Below, piece after piece: positions 1 to 5,822 of a DNA stretch of 7,915 nt. The notes below the pieces were generated by a model that searched no databases, had not been told where the DNA came from, and worked only from the letters and a program-made list of their open reading frames with translations. The position numbers and the translations under genes are program-made. Position 1 is the first letter of the stretch. Each line of letters opens with the position of its first letter. Source of the stretch: W11650 sp963545585 (GTDB lineage Bacteria > Bacillota > Clostridia > Lachnospirales > Vallitaleaceae); the NCBI GenBank assembly GCA_963545585.1, contig CAUUKX010000090.1, positions 1 through 7,915 of the forward strand. The letters are read 5' to 3'.

Positions 1-176
1 GCATAGGGTGAGGGCAGGAAAAACTCAGGCAGAACCTTTAGCCATGCCAGTCCCTGCCACAGCAGCAATATCGCAAGGACAATGCTGTACCGGTAAAAAA
101 AATCAATCACTTTTTTGGTGTTTTTAATGTTTTTATTGTTTGCGGTGTTTTTGGTATTTTGCTGTTTTTTCTTCAA
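1..176 (-). CDS. ABC transporter permease, N-terminal part (partial, runs off left edge)
   Basis: This is the first 58 residues of an inner-membrane permease of the nitrate/taurine/thiamine-precursor ABC importer class. After a Lys/Asn/Gln-rich cytoplasmic stretch comes a hydrophobic segment (SIVLAILLLWQGLAWL, about residues 31-46) followed by LPEFFLPSPYA, a motif typical of SsuC/ThiX-like permeases just after the first membrane helix. I chose the TTG at 174-176 because minus-strand GAGGG (185-189) lies 8 bases before it and the frame is open throughout. The alternative GTG at 108-110 has no visible ribosome binding site but would remove the odd charged tail. The TTG start overlaps the end of the thiamine-binding protein gene by 44 bases, so translation is probably coupled. 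Its position behind a TPP riboswitch suggests that it imports thiamine or a pyrimidine precursor. The substrate is inferred from context only. Confidence 0.75.
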   Translation of the reverse strand, partial: MKKKQQNTKNTANNKNIKNTKKVIDFFYRYSIVLAILLLWQGLAWLKVLPEFFLPSPY

Positions 177-444
177 TGCTCAATCCCTCATCCTTTGGGT
201 GATAACTGATCTTGACATAGCTCATAACCGATGGCGCTCCTGCTTCCACCGCTATCCGCTGGCAGCCCTTGAGCATCTCCATCAGCACATCATAATCGCC
301 TTCAATTACAGTTTCAAACGGGCCGACAAAATAATTCAAACCATAACCGGCAATATATTCAATCACCCGGTCAACAATCCGTACTATTTCGGCATTGCCC
401 TCTGCTTTAGGCAAAACTTGAATTGCCATACTTGCATTTCCCAT
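133..444 (-). CDS. MTH1187 / UPF0045 family thiamine-binding protein
   Basis: A small cytosolic protein of 103 residues, the usual length for the MTH1187/YqgV (DUF77, UPF0045) family. Family features are the opening strand SMAIQVLPKAEG, the central GPFETVIEGDYDVLMEMLKG (about residues 41-60), and the later SVMSYVKISYHP strand. Members are small ferredoxin-fold proteins, and several have been shown or proposed to bind thiamine or its pyrimidine moiety. They are often encoded beside ABC importer genes under TPP riboswitches, as here. The ATG at 442-444 is supported by minus-strand AAGGGAG (452-458) 7 bases upstream, and the frame is closed by a stop at 469-471. It is the first gene behind the riboswitch and is followed by an overlapping permease gene. 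Its exact role, whether as a cytosolic ligand carrier or a sensor for the transporter, is not established. Confidence 0.88.
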   Translation of the reverse strand: MGNASMAIQVLPKAEGNAEIVRIVDRVIEYIAGYGLNYFVGPFETVIEGDYDVLMEMLKGCQRIAVEAGAPSVMSYVKISYHPKDEGLSIEEKTAKYQKHRKQ

Positions 445-451
445 AAAAAAA

Positions 452-465
452 CTCCCTTCCGGGAG
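452..465 (-). promoter_or_regulatory. Hairpin containing the ribosome binding site, followed by seven T residues
   Basis: On the minus strand CTCCC-GGAA-GGGAG forms a 5-bp stem with a GNRA-type loop and is followed directly by seven T residues (451-445) and then the ATG of the thiamine-binding protein. The 3' arm is the Shine-Dalgarno sequence itself. The shape matches a short intrinsic terminator, but folding would also hide the ribosome binding site. Which of the two acts, if either, cannot be told from sequence. Confidence 0.5.
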
Positions 466-598
466 CGCTTAAACAAAAAGTCAAAGAAGAGCGGGCTTTC
501 GCACCGAAGTTTTTTATCTCATTTCCCATATTCTGACGAACATGAGAAAGTCGAGTTTTTAACATACCAATCATCCTTCTGGATTTTTCTGTTATATT

Positions 599-628
599 AA
601 AAAAGACTTGCCCAAAGGGGCAAGTCTT
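599..628 (-). terminator. Intrinsic terminator of the TPP riboswitch (expression platform)
   Basis: On the minus strand a perfect 11-bp stem, AAGACTTGCCC with GGGCAAGTCTT (arms 618-628 and 603-613) and a 4-base loop, runs into a T tract (604-599). It lies 13 bases after the TPP aptamer and about 155 bases before the first gene. This is the classical arrangement for transcription attenuation: with TPP bound the terminator forms and the operon is off. The terminator's 5' arm GCCCC could pair with GGGGU in the 5' part of the aptamer as an antiterminator, which is an inference. Confidence 0.9.
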
Positions 629-641
629 CTCTTCCTTGTGA

Positions 642-720
642 TCATATCTTCCCTACGCCGGCATTATCCGAACAGGTCATACGGGTATAATCTCAGCCTT
701 TTAAGCACCCCACGATATAA
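642..720 (-). ncRNA. TPP riboswitch (THI-box aptamer)
   Basis: The minus strand carries the hallmark TPP aptamer blocks in order: GGGGTGC, then GGCTGAGA (pyrimidine-sensor arm), then ACC, then TTCGGATAATGCCGGCGTAG followed by GGAA (pyrophosphate-sensor arm). The closing P1 helix is visible as TTATATC (720-714) pairing with GATATGA (648-642), including one wobble pair. The aptamer binds thiamine pyrophosphate in nascent mRNA, and the adjacent terminator provides the off switch. It controls the thiamine-binding protein and permease downstream and strongly supports a thiamine or thiamine-precursor uptake role for that operon. Confidence 0.96.
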
Positions 721-727
721 AATTATC

Positions 728-741
728 CGGCCTTACGGCCG
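728..741 (-). other. Small hairpin near the 5' end of the riboswitch transcript
   Basis: On the minus strand CGGCC-GTAA-GGCCG is a perfect 5-bp stem with a GNRA tetraloop. It lies between the predicted transcription start (about 749) and the aptamer (720). A hairpin so near the 5' end could stabilise the mRNA or keep the leader from misfolding. No T tract follows, so it is not a terminator. Function is inferred only. Confidence 0.4.
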
Positions 742-755
742 CTGACAGCAACTTT

Positions 756-783
756 ATTATACGCTGTTTTTCCAAAATGTCAA
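756..783 (-). promoter_or_regulatory. Sigma-A promoter of the TPP-riboswitch operon
   Basis: On the minus strand TTGACA (783-778) and TATAAT (761-756) are both perfect consensus hexamers separated by 16 bases. Transcription should start near 749, about 30 bases before the TPP aptamer, which is the expected geometry. A strong constitutive promoter fits a gene whose control lies in the leader RNA. Confidence 0.9.
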
Positions 784-794
784 ACTTTATTTTT

Positions 795-835
795 GATTTT
801 ACCATTTATAGATTTTACCATTTATAGATTTTACC
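795..835. repeat. Tandem repeat, 16-base unit, about 2.6 copies
   Basis: The unit GATTTTACCATTTATA occurs at 795-810 and 811-826, then a partial 9-base copy at 827-835. Copies are identical. The array lies between the 3' end of the chemoreceptor gene and the promoter of the thiamine operon, ending 12 bases before its -35 box. It may be a slippage product or a set of helically spaced protein sites upstream of the promoter. I recognise no binding motif. No clear terminator for the chemoreceptor gene is visible in the 836-888 stretch. Confidence 0.85.
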
Positions 836-888
836 TTGCTTCGCCGATATTCCATGCTTTGCCGGCTTAAACTTCCAAAAGTCTGTTA

Positions 889-2877
889 TTACACCCTGAA
901 CTTGGCAATCATTTCGGTCAGCTCCTGCGCCATTTCCGCCAAATGCGTGCTGGCCGTCGATATTCCGGAAGAAGATGCCGTCTGCTGCTGCAGCGAAGCG
1001 CTTACTTCCTGCGCCGATGCGGCATTTTCTTGAGACAGCGCCGATAAGTTCTCAATGATCTCAGACAAATTGCCTCTGGTTTCAGCTAATTTCGCTCCCG
1101 CCCGGTTTAGATTATCAACCGCTACCCGGTTCTTATCCAGTTCCATCGAAATAACATCAAACTGCTGCTTGGTCTGATCAACCTTCTCCGACTGCTTCCC
1201 TACAATGCTGCCGACTTCATTCATGATATCAACAGCTTCAGCAGTTTTGCCGGTTAAGTCGCTGACAACCCCTTTAATCTCCTCGGCAAAGGTATTGGAC
1301 TGTTCCGCCAATTTTCGAATTTCATCAGCTACCACGGCAAAACCCTTCCCGGCTTCGCCTACTCTAGCAGCTTCGATTGCCGCATTCAGCGCCAACAAAT
1401 TGGTTTGCTCGGCAATTGACTTAATCATATCACTGGCCGATTCAATTTGAATTGCACTGGTATTGGTATTTTCAATTACTTCCTTAACATTACCAGCTGC
1501 CTGCCCCGACTGCCGGGTTACATCAACCAATTCGGCAATGGCAATCTTACCGTTTTCATTAGCCTGAAAAACCTCTTTGGTAATGGCATTCAAGTCATCT
1601 ACCACTTGCGTATTTTCATTTAAGGCACTTTGCATTACGTCCATTGCTTCGGCACCTCTTTGCATATCCTCGGCCTGAGAAACCGCACCCTGCGAAATAT
1701 CTTCAAATGCCCTGGCAATATTATCAGCCGAACGCGAAGCCTGCTCACTGGTTGCGCTAAGTTCTTCCGACGAAGCGGAAACACGACCGGCTACATCATT
1801 AACTCCCGTCATCGCTTCCCGGATGGTACTTTTCACTCGAATCAGCGACTGGGCTATCCTGCCAATCTCATCTTTCTTTTTTGAATAAACCGTTAATGAC
1901 GATTGACCACTGGAAGAAAAGTCATATTCTGCCATGGCCTGAATATCATTGCTTAACTGCGCAATCGGCTTAGCAACCGATACTGCAATCACATAAATAA
2001 TTGCTCCCACAATGAAAAGGGAAATCAATCCAATAATCAGCATAAATATCGCTAAGGAAATGGAAGACGCTAAAATCTCACTCCTTGGCACCCACAAAAC
2101 TAATAACCAATCTGTCATGTCAATTTTCTGAGAAATAAAAAAATAATTCGCATTATTATAACGATACTCAAACTGCTGACCGGCATTATTTATCAGTTTT
2201 TCTGCCAAAGGCCTTAAGTCTCCATTCTCTATCTCATAAATATTTTCTTCAACTTTATATAAATTATGTGCTACAAAATACCCATCCTGATTGATAATCT
2301 CTGCTTTGCCGGTTTTCTGAATTTGAACGCCGTCAATCAAAGTTTTAATGTCTTCCAACAAGAGATCGACTGCCAGTACGCCAATGCTTTTGCCGCCTGA
2401 TTTGATTTCTGTGCTAAATGTAACCACTGCCTGATTGGAAGCAAGATCATAGTAAGGATCGGATAATACCACATCCCCTTTTCCCTGCGCATTTTGATAC
2501 CACGGCCTTTTTCTGGCATCATAGTCAGAATCCGGCTTCCAGCCTTCACCATCTAAATAATGACCATCTTCAAACCCCATATAAAAGGATTTCACTATTT
2601 TCACTTTTTCCGTCAAATAAGATAATGTTGCCTCTAATTCCTTGTCATTAGGAAGTTTTCTTTCTATGCTCTGCTTTAAAATTTCAATATACGCCAATTC
2701 TTTTGCTAAAATTGTTTCAACATCGGATGTATATCTGGCTACCTCAATCTGCAAACTTCTTGCATTTTCTTTTAATAATAAAGTTTTAGAATATTGATAG
2801 GACACAAAAGCTAGAATAATCACAGTCAGCAGCACCGGTACCCCGATGAATATCAGCATTCTTTTTTTTAAGCTCAT
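889..2877 (-). CDS. Methyl-accepting chemotaxis protein with dCache sensor (likely amino-acid receptor)
   Basis: A 662-residue membrane chemoreceptor. Order of parts: membrane helix at about 7-28; extracellular double-Cache domain about 30-270; second membrane helix about 273-299; HAMP about 300-355 (conserved P304, DEIG at 336-339); then a long coiled-coil signalling domain to the end. The kinase-control tip reads AEQTNLLALNAAIEAAR (489-505), followed by GEAGKGFAVVADEIRKLAEQ (507-526). The sensor carries R124, W126, Y127, Y142, D144 and D171, spaced as in the amino-acid-binding dCache motif known from receptors such as PctA, so an amino-acid ligand is likely. The C-terminus (AKFRV) lacks the NWETF-type CheR-docking pentapeptide. 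Start ATG at 2875-2877 has AAGGAG 6 bases upstream. It is monocistronic as far as seen, with a sigma-28-like promoter candidate upstream. It would signal through CheA/CheW to the flagellar motor. Confidence 0.96.
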   Translation of the reverse strand: MSLKKRMLIFIGVPVLLTVIILAFVSYQYSKTLLLKENARSLQIEVARYTSDVETILAKELAYIEILKQSIERKLPNDKELEATLSYLTEKVKIVKSFYMGFEDGHYLDGEGWKPDSDYDARKRPWYQNAQGKGDVVLSDPYYDLASNQAVVTFSTEIKSGGKSIGVLAVDLLLEDIKTLIDGVQIQKTGKAEIINQDGYFVAHNLYKVEENIYEIENGDLRPLAEKLINNAGQQFEYRYNNANYFFISQKIDMTDWLLVLWVPRSEILASSISLAIFMLIIGLISLFIVGAIIYVIAVSVAKPIAQLSNDIQAMAEYDFSSSGQSSLTVYSKKKDEIGRIAQSLIRVKSTIREAMTGVNDVAGRVSASSEELSATSEQASRSADNIARAFEDISQGAVSQAEDMQRGAEAMDVMQSALNENTQVVDDLNAITKEVFQANENGKIAIAELVDVTRQSGQAAGNVKEVIENTNTSAIQIESASDMIKSIAEQTNLLALNAAIEAARVGEAGKGFAVVADEIRKLAEQSNTFAEEIKGVVSDLTGKTAEAVDIMNEVGSIVGKQSEKVDQTKQQFDVISMELDKNRVAVDNLNRAGAKLAETRGNLSEIIENLSALSQENAASAQEVSASLQQQTASSSGISTASTHLAEMAQELTEMIAKFRV

Positions 2878-3005
2878 TTTCTTCTCCTTGATTTTAGCTG
2901 TACCAATCTATGTCATTTTCGCCTGTGTTTTCTAACTGGCGTTACTATCCTTCTTCTCCCATACACAGACCAGTGCATAAAATGAATCATTAATTTCCAA
3001 AAGCT

Positions 3006-3033
3006 TTATCGGTTCTTTCGGGCTTATTCTTTA
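3006..3033 (-). promoter_or_regulatory. Candidate sigma-28 (SigD/FliA-type) promoter for the chemoreceptor
   Basis: On the minus strand TAAA (3033-3030) and CCGATAA (3012-3006) are separated by 17 bases. The flagellar sigma factor recognises TAAA and CCGATA(A/T) with about 14-16 bases between, so the boxes fit well and the spacing is one base long. The predicted start lies about 120 bases before the chemoreceptor ATG. Chemoreceptors are commonly in the sigma-28 regulon, which supports the call. Confidence 0.45.
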
Positions 3034-3119
3034 TCTTATTTTATAATTTTATTCATCTTTTTTCTCAAAATCCATTTTTACCGCAGTATCATCATTTAAT
3101 AGGCATCTCCCTTGTTTCG

Positions 3120-3151
3120 GCTGCCGAAAAGCGCTTGAACTTTTCAGCGGC
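3120..3151. promoter_or_regulatory. Imperfect dyad around the -35 box of the nadE promoter
   Basis: GCTGCCGAAAAG (3120-3131) and CTTTTCAGCGGC (3140-3151) are inverted copies matching at 10 of 12 positions, with an 8-base centre that contains most of the TTGAAC -35 box. A repressor bound here would block polymerase, so this is a possible operator. I do not recognise a known NAD-regulator (NiaR, NrtR or Rex) motif in it. Confidence 0.35.
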
Positions 3152-3163
3152 TTGCCTTATAAT
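3135..3163 (+). promoter_or_regulatory. Sigma-A promoter for nadE-dgkA
   Basis: TTGAAC (3135-3140) and a perfect TATAAT (3158-3163) are separated by 17 bases. The predicted start near 3170 gives an untranslated leader of about 100 bases before nadE. I see no recognisable riboswitch or terminator in that leader. Confidence 0.85.
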
Positions 3164-3273
3164 AATAAAAAAGGAATTTTGCACTTAATTACGCCAAAAA
3201 TCAGCCCGCTTTTTGCCCGGAGCTGACTCCAATCGTATCATCTGTTACTATCAGAAAGGACTGAAATATAACT

Positions 3274-5226
3274 ATGCTTCATCAATATGGTTATTATAAA
3301 ATTGCTGCCGCCATCCCGGCACTTAAAATCGGCGATATTCGGCACAATCAGGCGGAAATCATCGCTTTCATCCGTCAGGCTGCGGAAAGTCAAATCTCTT
3401 TGCTGGCCTTTCCCGAGTTATGTCTGACTGGCGCCACCTGCGGTCAGCTTTTCAGCCAAAAACTATTGCAGGATGCCTGTCAAATGGCACTGCCAGAAAT
3501 CGCAGCCGCAACCAAGGGACTTTTTTTTCCGGTGATTATCGGCAGCCCGGTCATTCATCAAGGTAAATTATTTAACTGCGCCGTCGTACTCAGCGACGGA
3601 AAAGTTTGCGGTATTATCCCCAAACTGATGTTAAACCCAGAAGAAACTCGGTATTTTTCTGCTCCGGCCGATGATTTTTCAGTTTCAACCGAAGCCCTGC
3701 TAAACGGCTGCTCTGCTCCGTTTGGCAATTCTCTGCTCTTTAGCCCTGAAAAAAAATGCGATTTTTGCTTTGCCGTGGAACTGGGCGAAGATTATAAAAA
3801 CATCTTTTCGCCATCGGCGCTCAGTCTTTATACTCCGGCAACGGTCATTGTCAATCCGGCAGCACTCCCGGCCAAGGTCGGCTTTTTAGAGCAAACCGAG
3901 CAAAGGCTGAAAGCGGTTTCCCGCAGCAATCATCTTGCTTATTTACATATCGGCAGCAGCTTAGGGGAATCCAGTACCTACCACGCTTTCGCCGGACAGG
4001 CCTATCTTGTGGAAAACGGAAAAATCCTCAGCCGAAGTACGCCTTATTCTCAGGCGGGGCAACTCATTACTGCCCTAATTGACGCAGAAAAAGTTTCTTA
4101 TTTAAAGCGTTCCGAAATCACGACCGGACAGGCCATTCCCGGCAGCAGCGATATTTTTTTGTCCTGTCAAAATATTTTGGAATATCCGGCTAATCCTGCG
4201 GCAGCAGAAAACAGCCTGCCGCTTCTGCCGCTCTTGCCGCGCTTTCCCTTTATCCCGGACGATGCCGCCCGGCTGGAAAGGAACTGCCGGGAAGTGATTG
4301 ATATCACTGTTTCCGCTTGTATTCAGCGTTTCCGCCATGTGCAAAACCGCACAGCCGTGATCGGTATTTCTGGGGGGCTTGATTCAACTTTGGCTCTGCT
4401 GTTTTTAGCCGAGGCCTACCGCCGCATGGAAAAGCCTTTCGCCGAAATTATCGGCGTGCGGATGCCGGGCTTTGGCACCAGCGGCCAAACCTATGAAAAC
4501 TCCTGTCAGCTGATGCAGCTGCTTGGCATCAGCCAGCGGGAAATCAATATTAAAGCCGCCGTCCTTCAGCATTTACAGGATATCGAGCATCCGGCTAATC
4601 AGCAGGATACCACCTATGAAAACGCACAGGCTCGCGAACGCACCCAAATCTTAATGGATATCGCCAACCAAACTGGCGGACTGGTCATCGGCACCGGCGA
4701 TTTATCGGAGCTGGCGCTGGGTTTTTGCACCTATAACGGCGATCATATGAGTATGTACTCCCTCAACGCTTCCATCCCCAAAACCTTAATTCCCTATATC
4801 ATTCGTTCCTTTGGCCGAAGCTATGCCGATTCGAATTTGCGGGCGGTTCTGGAAAGCATTATTGATACACCGATCAGCCCCGAACTCCTGCCGCCGACCG
4901 CCAATCAACAAATTTTGCAAAAAACTGAAGAACTGATCGGACCTTATGCCCTGCATGATTTCTTCCTATATTATATGGTCAAGTACGGCTTTTCTCCGAA
5001 AAAAATCCGGGCGCTGGCAGTGAACACTTTTGCTGGTGATTTCACCGCAGAAACAGTGGATAAATGGCTGAAAGTTTTTTACCGCCGCTTCTTTGCACAG
5101 CAGTTTAAGCGCAACTGTCTGCCGGACGGCCCGTCGGTCAGTGATGTTTCCCTATCTGCCGCTTTTTCTATGCCGAGCGATGCCAGCGCTGCTCTGTGGC
5201 TGACGGATTTAGAGGAAATCTTATGA
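3274..5226 (+). CDS. nadE: NAD+ synthetase, two-domain type, with a degenerate glutaminase domain
   Basis: Catalyses the last step of NAD+ synthesis, ATP-dependent amidation of nicotinic acid adenine dinucleotide. At 650 residues it has the usual two-domain length. A nitrilase-like glutaminase domain (about 8-275) is followed by the synthetase domain (about 335-640). The latter looks intact: P-loop GISGGLDSTLAL (364-375), TYENAQARERTQILM (447-461), GTGDLSELALGFCTYNGD (473-490) and HMSMYSLNASIPKTL (491-505). In the glutaminase domain E48 (FPELCLTG) and K117 (IIPKLMLN) of the Glu-Lys-Cys triad are kept. Where the family has its nucleophile (VEICED-like) this protein reads VELGED, with G171 in place of Cys. 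The SASNE-like glutamine site is also altered (NPAALPAKVG). It may therefore use free ammonia. Start ATG 3274 follows an in-frame stop at 3262-3264. AAAGGA lies 13 bases upstream, which is rather far. It overlaps dgkA by 4 bases. Confidence 0.93.
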   Translation: MLHQYGYYKIAAAIPALKIGDIRHNQAEIIAFIRQAAESQISLLAFPELCLTGATCGQLFSQKLLQDACQMALPEIAAATKGLFFPVIIGSPVIHQGKLFNCAVVLSDGKVCGIIPKLMLNPEETRYFSAPADDFSVSTEALLNGCSAPFGNSLLFSPEKKCDFCFAVELGEDYKNIFSPSALSLYTPATVIVNPAALPAKVGFLEQTEQRLKAVSRSNHLAYLHIGSSLGESSTYHAFAGQAYLVENGKILSRSTPYSQAGQLITALIDAEKVSYLKRSEITTGQAIPGSSDIFLSCQNILEYPANPAAAENSLPLLPLLPRFPFIPDDAARLERNCREVIDITVSACIQRFRHVQNRTAVIGISGGLDSTLALLFLAEAYRRMEKPFAEIIGVRMPGFGTSGQTYENSCQLMQLLGISQREINIKAAVLQHLQDIEHPANQQDTTYENAQARERTQILMDIANQTGGLVIGTGDLSELALGFCTYNGDHMSMYSLNASIPKTLIPYIIRSFGRSYADSNLRAVLESIIDTPISPELLPPTANQQILQKTEELIGPYALHDFFLYYMVKYGFSPKKIRALAVNTFAGDFTAETVDKWLKVFYRRFFAQQFKRNCLPDGPSVSDVSLSAAFSMPSDASAALWLTDLEEIL

Positions 5227-5612
5227 GTAAAAAAGTAAGACGCCTCATTGACAGCTTTCACTATGCCATTTCCGGTATTGTGATTGCCTTTCGGGAAGAA
5301 CGGAACTTTAAAATTCATACGGTTTTGGCGGTTTGTGCCATTTTTCTGGCCACGCTTTTAGCCTGCAGCCCGACAGAATGGATGATTATTCTATTGTGCA
5401 TCGGTGTTGTCATGTCGGCTGAAATTTTTAATACCGCTTTAGAAAATACAATGGACTGGCTGGATCCGCAGTACAACAAATATGTAAAAAAAGTAAAAGA
5501 CTTAGCAGCTGGTGCTGTTCTGGTTATTTCTTTGGCTGTCGCCGCTGTTGGTCTCCTGATTTTTGTACCTAAACTCTGGCCTCTGTTGATGCAGTTTTTT
5601 AAGATTCAATAA
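5223..5612 (+). CDS. dgkA: Diacylglycerol / undecaprenol kinase, Gram-positive DgkA type
   Basis: A small integral membrane lipid kinase of 129 residues, the normal family length. In Gram-positives this family mainly phosphorylates undecaprenol to the lipid carrier used for cell-wall synthesis. Family marks are SFHYAISG (11-18), EERNFKIH (25-32), the catalytic-type AEIFNTALEN (66-75, giving E67, N70 and E74 in the E-x2-N-x3-E pattern), and KDLAAGAVL (92-100). Three membrane helices are visible at about 33-48, 52-70 and 96-116. I chose the ATG at 5223 because AGAGGA (5211-5216) is 6 bases upstream and because it removes nine residues lacking family similarity. The longer GTG start at 5196 is less likely. 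The start overlaps the nadE stop as ATGA, implying coupled translation. The pairing with nadE has no obvious functional reason. Confidence 0.93.
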   Translation: MSKKVRRLIDSFHYAISGIVIAFREERNFKIHTVLAVCAIFLATLLACSPTEWMIILLCIGVVMSAEIFNTALENTMDWLDPQYNKYVKKVKDLAAGAVLVISLAVAAVGLLIFVPKLWPLLMQFFKIQ

Positions 5613-5655
5613 AATTTCAGTTCAATAAAATAATTGCTTTTCGGCGCTTTAATGA

Positions 5656-5775
5656 AAGCGGCCTTAATCGTTAGCTATAATTTGCCTATATCGAAAATAA
5701 ACTTTCGTATAGGCAAATTCAGCTAACTACCTTGCCGAAATACCACGCACACGCAGTATTTCGGCAAGGCCGCTT
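5656..5775. repeat. Nested palindromic element, three-stem structure of 120 bases
   Basis: The ends are a perfect 10-base inverted repeat, AAGCGGCCTT (5656-5665) and AAGGCCGCTT (5766-5775). Inside are two hairpins. Hairpin A (5670-5727) pairs GTTAGCT with AGCTAAC, AATTTGCCTATA with TATAGGCAAATT, and CGAAA with TTTCG, about 24 pairs in all. Hairpin B (5730-5769) has perfect 14-bp arms CCTTGCCGAAATAC and GTATTTCGGCAAGG around a 12-base loop. The AAGG at 5766-5769 is shared between hairpin B and the outer stem, so the two compete. It could be a miniature inverted-repeat element, a structured RNA, or a bidirectional transcript end. No clear target-site duplication is seen. Confidence 0.75.
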
Positions 5776-5822
5776 ATTTGTAACCGTTCAGCAAGCAGAT
5801 ATTTGCATTTCAACAAATTATC

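Noticed and set aside
115..600. Long plus-strand open frame opposite the thiamine-binding gene and leader
   Set aside because: It runs antisense to a recognised gene and a structured leader, its product is low-complexity and Phe-rich at the start, and no family resemblance is seen.
836..888. Terminator for the chemoreceptor gene
   Set aside because: No stable GC-rich hairpin with a T tract on the minus strand could be found, so none is annotated.
3179..3226. Possible short leader peptide (TTG start) in the nadE untranslated region
   Set aside because: AAGGA is only three bases before the TTG, which is too close, and there is no attenuator hairpin with a T tract after it.
3170..3273. Riboswitch in the nadE leader
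   Set aside because: Only weak short pairings (for example GGAG/CTCC at 3219-3230) are present, with no NAD-I, NAD-II or other aptamer consensus recognised.
5196..5222. Longer dgkA start at GTG
   Set aside because: The added residues MADGFRGNL are not family-like, and the ATG at 5223 has a well-placed ribosome binding site and the usual ATGA overlap.
5645..5660. CGCTTT-AATG-AAAGCG hairpin as the dgkA terminator
   Set aside because: The stem is only 6 bp and is followed by GCCTTAATCG, not a T tract. It also competes with the larger palindrome.
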